Below, piece by piece: positions 42,879 through 51,556 of a DNA stretch of 64,000 nt. Location: positions 124,001 through 188,000 of the forward strand of contig NZ_CP108494.1 in the NCBI RefSeq assembly GCF_041435435.1, given 5' to 3'. This DNA comes from Streptomyces sp. NBC_01241 (GTDB lineage Bacteria; Actinomycetota; Actinomycetes; Streptomycetales; Streptomycetaceae). Below the pieces are notes generated by a model. It was given only the letters and a program-made list of their open reading frames with translations, made no database searches and was not told the origin of the DNA. Numbering within the stretch: position 1 is the first letter of the stretch; each line of letters starts with the position of its first letter. A program made the position numbers and the translations under genes.

Positions 42879-43922
42879 ATGCGAATCACCGACGTGACTG
42901 TGGAACTCGTCGATCTGCCCGCTCAGCCGCCCTTCCGGTGGCGGGCAGGGCTGCCCGGATCGGAGCCGGCGGTCGTGGGCGGGATCCTGCGGGTCCACAC
43001 GGACGAAGGCCTGGTGGGCGAGGCGCACACGAGACGTGGGCTGATCGTCGCCGATCTGGTGAACCGCCGTATACGTGAGGACCTGCTCGGCCGCGACCCG
43101 CTGATGCGCGAGCTGCTGTGGCACCGCCTGTGGGAGCTGGACCGCATAGAGGAGCTCCCCATCTACGCGCTCGGCCTGGTCGACGTAGCGCTGTGGGACC
43201 TGGCCGGCCGCGCGGCCGGCCAGCCGGTCCACCGGCTGCTCGGCCCCTACCGCGAGGCCATCCCCGCCTACGCGAGCACGGTCACCTTCGGCAGCGTCGA
43301 GGAGTACCTCGATGTGGCCGACCAGTGTCTGGAGCTCGGCTACTCCGCCATCAAGCTGCACGCGTGGGGAGACCCGCGAGCCGACGCGGACCTGTGCCAG
43401 AAGCTGCGGGCCCACGTCGGTGACGACGTCCCGCTCATGTACGACGGCTCGGCCGGGTTCGACCTCGCAGACTCGGTGTACCTCGGCCGCGCACTGTCCG
43501 AGGCGGACTACCTGTGGTACGAGGAGCCGATGCGCGAGTTCAGCGTGACCGCCCACCGGTGGCTGGCCGAACAGGTCGACATTCCGCTGCTGGTCGCGGA
43601 GACCTCCGACGGCGCGCATTTCAACGCTGGTGACTTCATCATGGCGGGCGCGGCGAGCCGGGTCCGCACCAGCGCGCAGCTCAAAGGCGGGATCACCGGA
43701 GCCCTGCGCATCGCGCACCTGGCCGAGAGCTACAACCTGCGGGCCGAGGTGCACGGCAGCGGAGTGGTCAACGCCCACCTGTGCATGGCGATCCCCAACA
43801 CCACCTACTACGAGTCCCTCGTGTACACCAACCCCGTACAGCGCGAGCCGGCGGTCGGCGCCGACGGGCTGGTGCGGGCGCCGACGGCCCCCGGCATCGG
43901 CTTCGATCAGCCGGGCTGGTGA
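42879..43922 (+). CDS. Enolase-superfamily (mandelate racemase/muconate cycloisomerase) sugar-acid dehydratase
   Basis: The protein has 347 residues. The MR_MLE N-domain (1-125) caps a barrel with SAIKLHAWGD (Lys/His region), the metal ligands in MYDGSAGFD, YEEPMRE and AETSDGAH, and EVHGSGVVNA near the C-terminus, where the catalytic His is expected. Such enzymes dehydrate aldonates such as L-fuconate, L-rhamnonate or galactarate. With the mutarotase and aldo/keto reductase genes it would form the oxidative route for a 6-deoxy sugar. It follows the FadR gene by 30 nt, in one operon. Confidence 0.88.
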   Translation: MRITDVTVELVDLPAQPPFRWRAGLPGSEPAVVGGILRVHTDEGLVGEAHTRRGLIVADLVNRRIREDLLGRDPLMRELLWHRLWELDRIEELPIYALGLVDVALWDLAGRAAGQPVHRLLGPYREAIPAYASTVTFGSVEEYLDVADQCLELGYSAIKLHAWGDPRADADLCQKLRAHVGDDVPLMYDGSAGFDLADSVYLGRALSEADYLWYEEPMREFSVTAHRWLAEQVDIPLLVAETSDGAHFNAGDFIMAGAASRVRTSAQLKGGITGALRIAHLAESYNLRAEVHGSGVVNAHLCMAIPNTTYYESLVYTNPVQREPAVGADGLVRAPTAPGIGFDQPGW

Positions 43923-44040
43923 CGACTTCCGGTCGAAGTAACAGGGCGGCTCCGGCACATTCTTGACGATGTCTCAGGTTCCAACATCTCAACGTCCCAA
44001 CATCTCAACTCCTCGGCGCTTCGTGGAAAGGAGCCACACC

Positions 44041-44370
44041 ATGCCCGTGAAACGCTACGCCTCGGTCATACGTCTGCGTGGGGAACTCGAGGCGGAATAC
44101 CGCGCCTTGCACGCGGCGGCCTGGCCCGAGGTCCTCGCGACCCTCAAGCGCGCCCACATCGGCAACTACTCGATCTTCCTGCGTGACGGGCTGCTCTTCA
44201 GCTACCTCGAGTACACCGGCGAGGACTACGCGGCCGACACCGCGCTCATCGCCGAGTGCCCGGTCACCCGGGACTGGTGGGCCCGTACCGACCCCTGCCA
44301 GCAGCCACTGGACAGCGTCGGCGACGGCGAGCGGTGGGCACCCGCCGAAGAGGTCTTCCATCTTGACTGA
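44041..44370 (+). CDS. L-rhamnose/L-fucose mutarotase family protein
   Basis: The protein has 109 residues, full length for the RhaM/DUF718 family. It has KRYASVIRLRGELEAEYRAL (with the substrate-binding Tyr), HAAAWPEVLATLKRAHIGNY, SIFLRDGLLFSYLEYTGEDY and the ending WARTDPCQQPLDSVGDGERW. It interconverts alpha and beta anomers of a 6-deoxy sugar. A good ribosome-binding site (aaagga) precedes the ATG. It is the last gene of the FadR operon, 118 bp after the dehydratase, and ends at a giant hairpin. Confidence 0.9.
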   Translation: MPVKRYASVIRLRGELEAEYRALHAAAWPEVLATLKRAHIGNYSIFLRDGLLFSYLEYTGEDYAADTALIAECPVTRDWWARTDPCQQPLDSVGDGERWAPAEEVFHLD

Positions 44371-44377
44371 CATCAGG

Positions 44378-44433
44378 GGCAAGCGGCAGGGGGGGGCGGA
44401 CGCAGCTGCGTCCGCCCCCCCCTGCCGCTTGCC
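44378..44433. terminator. Bidirectional terminator: perfect 56-bp palindrome
   Basis: Arms of 28 bp (44378-44405 and 44406-44433) pair without any mismatch and without a spacer. The structure sits between the convergent mutarotase and secreted-protein genes, 8 bp from the first stop and 44 bp from the second. Confidence 0.85.
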
Positions 44434-44476
44434 TGCCGCGGGTCACAGACCGTAGACGGGGACAGGCTCAGCCGGA

Positions 44477-46849
44477 TCAGGCCTGACGTGCGACTTTGCC
44501 CCTCCTCGTGATCCGCACGGTGACCGCCCCGCCCGCCGGGACTTCGACCTGCGGCCAGTCGAGGAACGCCGTGTACCCAAGGGGGCGAGCCGCTTGGCGG
44601 GCCGTCTCCGCCAGTACCGACACCCGTGCCGCGTAGGCCGTGTTGTTGGTCAAGCGGACTACGGTTGCCTGACGGCTCTCGCTGACATGCTCGGCCTCTA
44701 CATGATCAAAGGGAATGAGAATTCCTTCCCCGGGCCGGACGTAGATACCGGGAAGTTCGAGTGCCATCAGGACACCATTGGTCTCGGTCCATGAGTTTCT
44801 CGTCCTGATGAAATCACCGACGGCATTCTTGCCCTCGGCATCGCTGGGCTGGATCCGCTCCATGCTCGAACCGATGAGGTAGTCGGTGGTTATGTGTCCT
44901 GGCATGTTGACGGCCTCGGCGTGCGCATGCTGGATATCGCTGATGAGTTCAGCGTACTTCTTGTTCCCAGTAGCTCGATACAGCTTGAACAGGTGGTCGG
45001 CGGAGGACGTACAGACACCGGGTGCGGCATGTTTGTTCTGGCTGCTCGCCCAAACGGCGCCCGCCATCCTTCCCTCCAGCCGCGCGATATCACTGCCTGC
45101 CGGAAACAGCGGATCGTACGCAAGAGTCCAGGACGAGCACAGAGCAGCCTGGACCTTCGCGCGATTCAGCCATATCTTCTTTCCGGTGTACTGGTACAGC
45201 GCCATGAATGACTCCAGGAGACCGAACGCTGTTTCGGAGTCCGCATCCTGTGAAATATCCGCGCACGCTCCGCTGGTGAATCCACGGGACTTGATGTCGC
45301 GCTCATAGTAGAATTCGGCTGCTTCCTCGGCCACGGCCAACCAGTCCGGACGGTGGAAGTATTCAGCCGCCAGGGCGAGCCCGGCCGGAGCGATGGCGCC
45401 GGCCGTCGAGTTGTACACGGCGATGTCGCCTGTTTCGGGCACGATGTACTGACCGAATTCTCCGTGCTTTCGCCAGGTCCGGGTGAATGCTTCGGCCAGA
45501 CCGCCTGCGGCCAGTTCCCAGGATTCCTTGACGATGTCGCCGTGCCCTTGCGCCTTCAGGAGCATCACATGCTTGATCAGCCAGAAGAGCACGTCTCCGT
45601 TCTTGCGTACCATCGCCTGCACCGCCGGGAAGCCGGGGTGGGCCTTCTCCGATCGGATCTCTCCGTCTTCGTTGATGAAGCCGTAGAAGAATCCGCTCTG
45701 CCCCTTCATGCGGGAACAGATGAAGTCCAGCTCATCGGATACCCTGCCCCGTTCCGTCGGGTCATTCAGAGCCAACATGGGGTAAGTGTTGATCATTCCG
45801 CTGACCCAACCCAGTTGAAAGTGCCTGGAATTTTCCGGCAGGTAGTAGCGGCCTGCTTTGGTCTCTGTGAAATTGCCTCGGCAGATGTTGGTGCCGAGCT
45901 CGGCCAGCTTACTCATCGGAAGTAGGTTGCGAGGCACGGTGGGGCCGGTGAGCGACTTTCGCACATCCATGAATTTTTGCAGGACTTCCGGAATTCCGTC
46001 GACATCGAAGGTGAAGACCTGGAAGCGAATCGAAACCGCGTCACCGGGAGCCCAGTCCGACGCCCTGTCATCGCTCGTCCGGAAATCGCCGAAACCGGCC
46101 ACCTGCCGGCGCACAACCGGTGCCGAGATGCTGAATTCACAGCTTTCCCTGCCTGCACTCTCCTCAATCGAGAGTCCACTGTTGCCCAGGCGGGTTCCCT
46201 GCTCGGTGAGGACGATCCATCCCTTTTTGAACTTGGGCGAGAAGAAGCTCATCGCCGGGGCGGCAGTACTGAACGTCGCCAGCTCGATCCGCGAAGGCGC
46301 CGCGGCATCGACGGCCAGTCGCGGGTTGTTCGATATCGTCAGCGGCGACTGTGGGTTGTAGTACATGTCGGCCGGATAGTCCGGATTGTATCCGTTGCCG
46401 ATGGCGCGATAGCGATTGCCGTTGTAGATGATTCCGGGAATCATCACGTAGTTGGCGGTCTCCCAGCTCTCGAATGGGAAATCAACGGAGATTGCGGTCT
46501 GTTCCGCCGCCCCCTTCTCCAGGGTGCAGGTCAGGGTGACCTCCCACCCGTGACCAGCGGGAACCCGCCGCGTATCCCACTTCAGTTGCCACTGTCGCGG
46601 TCCGTCGGTCAGCAGGTCGCCATCGAACTGCTGGGCCCGGCGCAGCGTCGTGCCGTCATATTCCCGAATCGACACCAGGAGGGAGCCGTGCAACTCGCGC
46701 AGAGCACGGCTGAGTTCCACGGCCTGACCATTGGCTACGGCAACCCCTGCGTCGAGCGGTTGGGCTTGCGAGACGGTGGGTTCGAGAGCGATCTTCGCTC
46801 CGACTCCGGCGGCCGCCAACAAAGAAAGGCAGTTTCTCCTGTCAAGCAT
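44477..46849 (-). CDS. Secreted protein with six-hairpin (alpha/alpha)6-like architecture, unknown activity
   Basis: The protein has 790 residues from ATG at 46849 (ribosome-binding site aagga). A twin-arginine-like signal (LDRRNCLSLLAAAGVGAKIA) starts it. An N-terminal beta domain (40-270) is followed by a helical toroid-like part (about 320-680: GWVSGMINTYPMLALNDPTE, AVYNSTAGAIAPAGLALAAE, SETAFGLLESFMALYQYTGK, HAAPGVCTSSADHLFKLYRA) and a C-terminal beta domain. This layout is seen in polysaccharide lyases and GH88/GH105/GH127-type enzymes; no catalytic pair can be named. Third positions are less GC-biased than in neighbours, suggesting transfer. It follows the aldo/keto reductase by 41 nt. 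Confidence 0.6.
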   Translation of the reverse strand: MLDRRNCLSLLAAAGVGAKIALEPTVSQAQPLDAGVAVANGQAVELSRALRELHGSLLVSIREYDGTTLRRAQQFDGDLLTDGPRQWQLKWDTRRVPAGHGWEVTLTCTLEKGAAEQTAISVDFPFESWETANYVMIPGIIYNGNRYRAIGNGYNPDYPADMYYNPQSPLTISNNPRLAVDAAAPSRIELATFSTAAPAMSFFSPKFKKGWIVLTEQGTRLGNSGLSIEESAGRESCEFSISAPVVRRQVAGFGDFRTSDDRASDWAPGDAVSIRFQVFTFDVDGIPEVLQKFMDVRKSLTGPTVPRNLLPMSKLAELGTNICRGNFTETKAGRYYLPENSRHFQLGWVSGMINTYPMLALNDPTERGRVSDELDFICSRMKGQSGFFYGFINEDGEIRSEKAHPGFPAVQAMVRKNGDVLFWLIKHVMLLKAQGHGDIVKESWELAAGGLAEAFTRTWRKHGEFGQYIVPETGDIAVYNSTAGAIAPAGLALAAEYFHRPDWLAVAEEAAEFYYERDIKSRGFTSGACADISQDADSETAFGLLESFMALYQYTGKKIWLNRAKVQAALCSSWTLAYDPLFPAGSDIARLEGRMAGAVWASSQNKHAAPGVCTSSADHLFKLYRATGNKKYAELISDIQHAHAEAVNMPGHITTDYLIGSSMERIQPSDAEGKNAVGDFIRTRNSWTETNGVLMALELPGIYVRPGEGILIPFDHVEAEHVSESRQATVVRLTNNTAYAARVSVLAETARQAARPLGYTAFLDWPQVEVPAGGAVTVRITRRGKVARQA

Positions 46850-46890
46850 TCTGCAACCATCCTTGTGTGCGTGTTCCAGCGAATTGAGCT

Positions 46891-47858
46891 TCAGTTCGAT
46901 ATCGGTACAGGCACCGGCGCGCCCGGCAGCAGACCCTGGGCACGCAGGGCGAGCCACATCTCCTCGGGGACGGGGTGGCTGATCATCGCGGTGGCATCCG
47001 TCACCTCGGCGGCGCTGCGTGCCCCGAGCAACACACCGGCGACCGCCGGGTGCCCCAGCGGGAATTGCAGGGCGGCGGCCCGCAGCGGAACCCCGAAGGT
47101 CTCGCACAGCGTGCGCAGAGCCAGCGCCCGGTCCAGCAGGTGTGCCGGGGCCGGTGCGTAGTCGAAGGTCGCGCCCGGCTGGGGATCGGCGAGGAGGCCC
47201 GAGTTGAACACCCCGCCGACCAGCACGGACACTCCGCGTTGCGCCGCCAGCGGCAGCAGTGCGGCCAGAGCGCTCTGGTCGAGCAGGGAGTAGCGGCCGG
47301 CCAGCAGGACCACGTCGATGTCAGTGTCGCGGACGAAGCGTGTCGGCATCGCGGTCTGATTCATGCCGACGCCGATCGCGTGCCCTCCGCACGCATCCGC
47401 TCCAGCTCGGGGTAGGCGCAGTCGAAGGCCTCGCGCTCGTGGCTGTCCGGGTCGTGCAGGTAGACGGTGTCCACGCGATCCAGGCCGATCCGGGCGAGGC
47501 TCTCCTCGACGCTGGTGCGTACACCGCGGGCGCTGAAGTCCCACACCCGTTCGTGGGTGGCCGGGACGGCGAAGCCGTTCGCCAGGTCGTCGCCGGGCAC
47601 TCCGGCACGTGCGCGCAGCAGGCGGCCGACCTTGGTGGACAGCGTGAACTGCACACGTGGCCGAGTGCGCAGTGCGTCCCCCAGCCGGCGCTCGGACAGG
47701 CCGAGTCCGTAGTGCGGAGCGGTGTCGAACGCGCGGATGCCGCAGGCCCAGGCTGTCTCGACGGTGGCGGCCGCGTCCTCGTCACTGACCGGATGGAACA
47801 GGTTGCCCAACGCGGCTGCTCCCAGGGTGAGTTGACCGACCCGTGTGGTGGTGCGCAT
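46891..47858 (-). pseudogene. Aldo/keto reductase (L-fucose/D-threo-aldose dehydrogenase-like), frameshifted
   Basis: From ATG at 47858 the first frame reads TRVGQLTLGAAALGNLFHPV, FDTAPHYGLGLSERRLGDAL and LDRVDTVYLHDPDSHEREAF (the Asp, Tyr, Lys, His tetrad regions are visible), reaching LERMRAEG at about 47385. The rest (IGVGMNQTAMPTRFVRDTDI, AALQFPLGHPAVAGVLLGAR) is in a different frame. One base lost or two gained at about 47383 would explain it. The family oxidises L-fucose or similar aldoses to lactones. It is 93 bp downstream of the second permease gene. A sequencing error is possible. Confidence 0.75.
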
Positions 47859-47950
47859 GAGTTCAGGTGTGCCTCTCGTTCGGGACCCGGTCGCACGGCA
47901 TGGGACAACCGGGGCGGGGGATTGCGCGGACCCGCCCCGGTGCCGGCCGC

Positions 47951-48820
47951 TCAACCCTTCGTCGCTCCTCCTGTGAGGCCCTTGACGAACTGCTTCTGGA
48001 AGGCCAGGTAGAAGACGAGGATGGGCAGTGTCGCCAGGAACATGAAGGCGAAGACCGAGCCGAAGTCCGCCTGGTGTTCACCGATGGCACGGTAGATGCC
48101 GACGGTCACCGTGGTGCCTGCAGCCGGGCCCAGGACGATCAGCGGGTTGAGGAAGTCGTTCCAGATCCAGACGCCGAGGAAGATCACCACGCTGGCCGAG
48201 GCCGGCCGCATCAGCGGGAAGACCACCTGCCAGAAGGCGCGGAACGCTCCGGCGCCGTCGATCGCCGCGGCTTCTTCGAGCTCTCGGGGGATCGTCTTGG
48301 CGAAGCCCGCGAAGACGAACACCCCGAACGGCATGTAGTAGCCGACGTACGCCAGGACCAGTCCGGGCACGCTGCTCATCAGCCCCAGCGTGCGCAGGAC
48401 TTCGGTGATCGGGGTGAGGATCACCGCGGGTGGCACCATGAGACCGCAGAGCAGGACGACCATGATGACCTTGGACAGGAAGCCGGTCGACCGGGCCAGG
48501 TAGTGGCCGAGCATGGCGGAGATCGCGGTGATGACGAGGATGGAGATCACGGTGACCTCCGTGCTGTTGACCAGCCCGTACCAGAAGAGGTGGTCAGGGC
48601 GCGACAGCACGCTCTGGACGTTGTCCAGGGTCGGTGGCACCGGGAGGCCGACCGGGTTCGACACGATCGCCGAACCGTCCTTGAACACGTTGACCAGCAC
48701 GAGGTAGATCGGCAGGAAGAACAGCAGGCCGGCGAGGAGCGCGACGACCGGACGTATCCACGCCCTTGTTCCACCCCTGTTCATGCTCGCGTTCAGGTCC
48801 GGGTTCGTCTTCGTGCTCAT
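47951..48820 (-). CDS. CUT1 sugar ABC transporter permease (MalG type), second system
   Basis: The protein has 289 residues and six membrane spans. The EAA loop is ELEEAAAIDGAGAFRAFWQV and other family features are FKDGSAIVSNPVGLP and VWIWNDFLNPLIVLGPAAGT. It overlaps the upstream permease gene by 4 bp (ATGA). It is the third gene of the second importer operon, which continues into the aldo/keto reductase and the secreted six-hairpin-like protein genes. Confidence 0.93.
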   Translation of the reverse strand: MSTKTNPDLNASMNRGGTRAWIRPVVALLAGLLFFLPIYLVLVNVFKDGSAIVSNPVGLPVPPTLDNVQSVLSRPDHLFWYGLVNSTEVTVISILVITAISAMLGHYLARSTGFLSKVIMVVLLCGLMVPPAVILTPITEVLRTLGLMSSVPGLVLAYVGYYMPFGVFVFAGFAKTIPRELEEAAAIDGAGAFRAFWQVVFPLMRPASASVVIFLGVWIWNDFLNPLIVLGPAAGTTVTVGIYRAIGEHQADFGSVFAFMFLATLPILVFYLAFQKQFVKGLTGGATKG

Positions 48821-49815
48821 GCGGACACCTCGCGTTTCTGCAGCCACCCGAGCGCCATCACGGAGACGGTCGCGACCAGGATCAGCATCGCCACGGCCAT
48901 CGCGGAGGCGTAGCCGACGTGGTTGCCGTTGAACGCGGTCTGGATCACCTGGAAGGCGAGGGTGGACGTGGTGCCGGGGCCGGGGCCGCCGTTGGTGAGC
49001 ACCTGGATCTGGTCGTAGGCCTTGAATCCGCCGATCAGTGACATGACCGTGTTGATGGTGACGGCGGGTGCCAGCATCGGCCAGGTGACGTGGCGGAACC
49101 GCATCAGTGGTCTGCAGCCGTCGATGGCCGCCGCTTCGTGCAACTCCTGCGGGATGCCCTGCAGTCCGGCCAGGTAGATCACCACGCAGAAGCCGAGCCC
49201 CTGCCAGGCGATGACCCACGAGACCGTGTAGAGGGCGAGGCTCGGGTCGGAGAGCCAGCCCGGCGGATGGCTCACCCCCAGCTGCCGCAGCATGGAGTTG
49301 AGCAGGCCGTCATCGACGAGGATCGCCTGCCAGATGACGCTGACCACCACGGCGCTCAGCACGACCGGTACGAAGAACACGCTGCGCAGGGCGTTGTACA
49401 GCCAGCCGCGCCGGTCGAGCAGCAGGGCGATCGCCAGGCCGCCGGCGTTGGTCACCAGCGTCACGATCACGGTGATGACGACGGTGTTCTGCAGTGCTTT
49501 GAGGAAGTCGTCGTCGGAGAACAGGCTCGTGAGGTTGGCCAGGCCCACCCACCGGGTCGGCGGGTTGAAGGGGTTCTTGTTGGTGAGGCTGTAGCCGGCG
49601 GTCATGCCGATCGGCACCAGGACGAGGGCCAGGTAGGCGAGCAGTCCGGGAGCCGCGAAGAGAGCGAAGCGGCCCGGTCCGCCGTTCGGCCGGAAGCGCC
49701 GGGACGGTCGCGACGGCCGCCGCGCGGGGGCGTCCTGTGATCGGACAGCTGCCGTGTCCTGCGCCTCGGGCGCGGCAGCGGAACCCTCCGGTCGAGTCAG
49801 GGTACGTAGGCGCAT
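48817..49815 (-). CDS. CUT1 sugar ABC transporter permease (MalF type), second system
   Basis: The protein has 332 residues. The N-terminus (1-50) is disordered and basic, followed by six membrane spans with the EAA motif ELHEAAAIDGCRPLMRFRHV and FKAYDQIQVLTNGGPGPGTT, a MalF/UgpA signature. The start codon overlaps the stop of the binding-protein gene by one base (TAATG), and the stop overlaps the next permease (ATGA). As in the first system, no ATPase is linked. Confidence 0.93.
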   Translation of the reverse strand: MRLRTLTRPEGSAAAPEAQDTAAVRSQDAPARRPSRPSRRFRPNGGPGRFALFAAPGLLAYLALVLVPIGMTAGYSLTNKNPFNPPTRWVGLANLTSLFSDDDFLKALQNTVVITVIVTLVTNAGGLAIALLLDRRGWLYNALRSVFFVPVVLSAVVVSVIWQAILVDDGLLNSMLRQLGVSHPPGWLSDPSLALYTVSWVIAWQGLGFCVVIYLAGLQGIPQELHEAAAIDGCRPLMRFRHVTWPMLAPAVTINTVMSLIGGFKAYDQIQVLTNGGPGPGTTSTLAFQVIQTAFNGNHVGYASAMAVAMLILVATVSVMALGWLQKREVSA

Positions 49816-51113
49816 TATCGGGTGGCCTTGTCCCACTGCTCGTCCATGTAGGCACCGAACTGACGGGCTGTCATGCGGCCGCCGAGGAGATTCTGGACGC
49901 CGGCCGCGGCCTTGTCGGCCAGGCCGGGCGGCAGGGAACCGTCACCGGTCTCCTGGGAGAACGAGTTGACGATCCCGTCGTCCTTCTGGGCCTGCCGATA
50001 CGCCGCCACGGTCTTCTTGTAGACGGGGCCCATGGTGCTGGGCGGGCTGTAGCCCTTGATGTCGATGATGAGCCCGTCGGCCTTGACGGCGGCGTCCAGG
50101 TTCTTCTGGTCCTCCATGAACGCCTTGGCCCACTTCTTGGCCAGAGGAACATCGGACGCCTTGGAGCTCACGGTCATCCCGCCGCCGAGGACGCCCGGGA
50201 GTGCCGGGGCCCCTTGGTCCGTGGGCCACGCGAAGACGCCCGTGTCGAAGTCCGGCTTCTTCGTGTCGGCCGAGGCGGAGAACCAGCTGCCCATCGGATA
50301 CATCGCGCCCTTTCCGTCACGGAAGGCCTGTTCGGTGTCCGCGTAGGAGCGGGAAAGGCCGGCGCGGTCGATGTATCCCTTGTCCGCGAGGCCGGCGACC
50401 TTCTGGGCGGCGGCGACGAACGCCGGGTCGGTGAACTTGACCTTGCCCTTGGCGCGTTGGGACAGCCAGTCCGGCGTCTTCTTGTAGACGTCGGTGGCCA
50501 CCGTGCAGATCAGCGGGAACATGTCGGCCCAGGAATCCTTGCCGCCACCGCCGACCACGAAGGGGTTGATGCCCTTCTTCTTCAACTTGGCACTGTCGTC
50601 GAGCAGTTCACGGTACGTGTGGGGCGGTGCGTCGATGCCGGCGGCCGCGAAGTCCTTCTTGTTGTAGTAAACGAGCGTCGTCTGGGCGGCGTAGGGCAGC
50701 TGGTAGACCTTGCCGTCATAGGTGTTGGCGCGGGGGTTCTCGTACGTCGCGAGTTCCTTGTCCGTCCACGGTGACAGCTTGCCCGCCTCGGCGAATCCGG
50801 CGGGGTTCAGGCCGATCATGACGTCCGGGAACTGACCCGTGCTGTCGAGCTGCTTCGCGTACCCGGTGCGGTCGGCGCTGGGCGACACGAGCTTCTTGAT
50901 CGTCACCCCGGGCACCTTCGCCGAGGCGCGGGCAATCGCGGCGTCCCAGTACTTCGCGTCCAGGTTGGGCGTTTCGAAGGTGAGGAAGGTCAGGGTGACC
51001 TTGTCGCCGTCGCCCTTGGACGCACTCGTACCGGAACTGCCGGCCGTGCACCCGGCCAGGAGGAGAGCACCTGCGAGGGCGGCGGTTCTCGTGAGTATCG
51101 GATTGCGCATCAT
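49815..51113 (-). CDS. Sugar-binding lipoprotein of the second CUT1 transporter
   Basis: The protein has 432 residues from ATG at 51113. A TTG two codons upstream (51119) is possible. Signal peptide and lipobox are LAGALLLAGCTAGSS. The fold is SBP_bac_1: VTLTFLTFETPNLDAKYWDA, YQLPYAAQTTLVYYNKKDFA, MYPMGSWFSASADTKKPDFD and a C-terminal helix. It is first in the operon. The locus operator motif lies about 265 bp upstream at 51377-51387. It shares only general family similarity with the first binding protein, so the ligands probably differ. Confidence 0.93.
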   Translation of the reverse strand: MMRNPILTRTAALAGALLLAGCTAGSSGTSASKGDGDKVTLTFLTFETPNLDAKYWDAAIARASAKVPGVTIKKLVSPSADRTGYAKQLDSTGQFPDVMIGLNPAGFAEAGKLSPWTDKELATYENPRANTYDGKVYQLPYAAQTTLVYYNKKDFAAAGIDAPPHTYRELLDDSAKLKKKGINPFVVGGGGKDSWADMFPLICTVATDVYKKTPDWLSQRAKGKVKFTDPAFVAAAQKVAGLADKGYIDRAGLSRSYADTEQAFRDGKGAMYPMGSWFSASADTKKPDFDTGVFAWPTDQGAPALPGVLGGGMTVSSKASDVPLAKKWAKAFMEDQKNLDAAVKADGLIIDIKGYSPPSTMGPVYKKTVAAYRQAQKDDGIVNSFSQETGDGSLPPGLADKAAAGVQNLLGGRMTARQFGAYMDEQWDKATR

Positions 51114-51556
51114 GTCCAACTTCCCCTACCCGTCGTTGTCCGGGGGCGGTACCGAGTCGCTGTCTTGTTCGTACCGGGACGAGAGAGGGAATCCCGCTGC
51201 CGACCGTCCACCGAATCCGTCACATGGTTCAGACTCTTCCCAGAGTCCTGCTGCTCTCGGGGGCGACCGCTTCCCCTCAGCGTTCGCCCGTCAGGGCACC
51301 TTGGGGTATGGAAGTCCGCGCGCGACGGCATGTCAAGAGATGAGACGGAGTTATTGCTGAACCAGGGAGGCAATAGATCTGATACATGTCGGTAGAGTTT
51401 CGTCGGCCCCTACGGATTCGCTTCGCGGGAACGAGACGCGTCGGTGGCGCGGTTCACGACCCCGGCACGCTTCGACCGCCCCGTCGCCCGGTCGTTTCCG
51501 GTGTGGGCGGCGGGGCGGGGCGGCGGGGCGCTACTGATCGAGGCTGTCGTCCGCGG
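51114..51556. other. Promoter region of the second transporter operon, 443 bp
   Basis: It lies between the FadR-type gene stop and the binding-protein start, both on the minus strand. It contains the locus motif at 51377-51387 in an AT-richer segment (51340-51400). No gene is evident. Confidence 0.5.
51377..51387 (+). promoter_or_regulatory. Candidate FadR-type operator (ATCTGATACAT)
   Basis: This is an exact match to ATCKGATACAT in the promoter region of the second importer operon. Confidence 0.45.

Noticed and set aside
44264..44446. Minus-strand frame across the 56-bp palindrome
   Set aside because: It overlaps the mutarotase gene end and the terminator; a palindrome gives similar frames on both strands.
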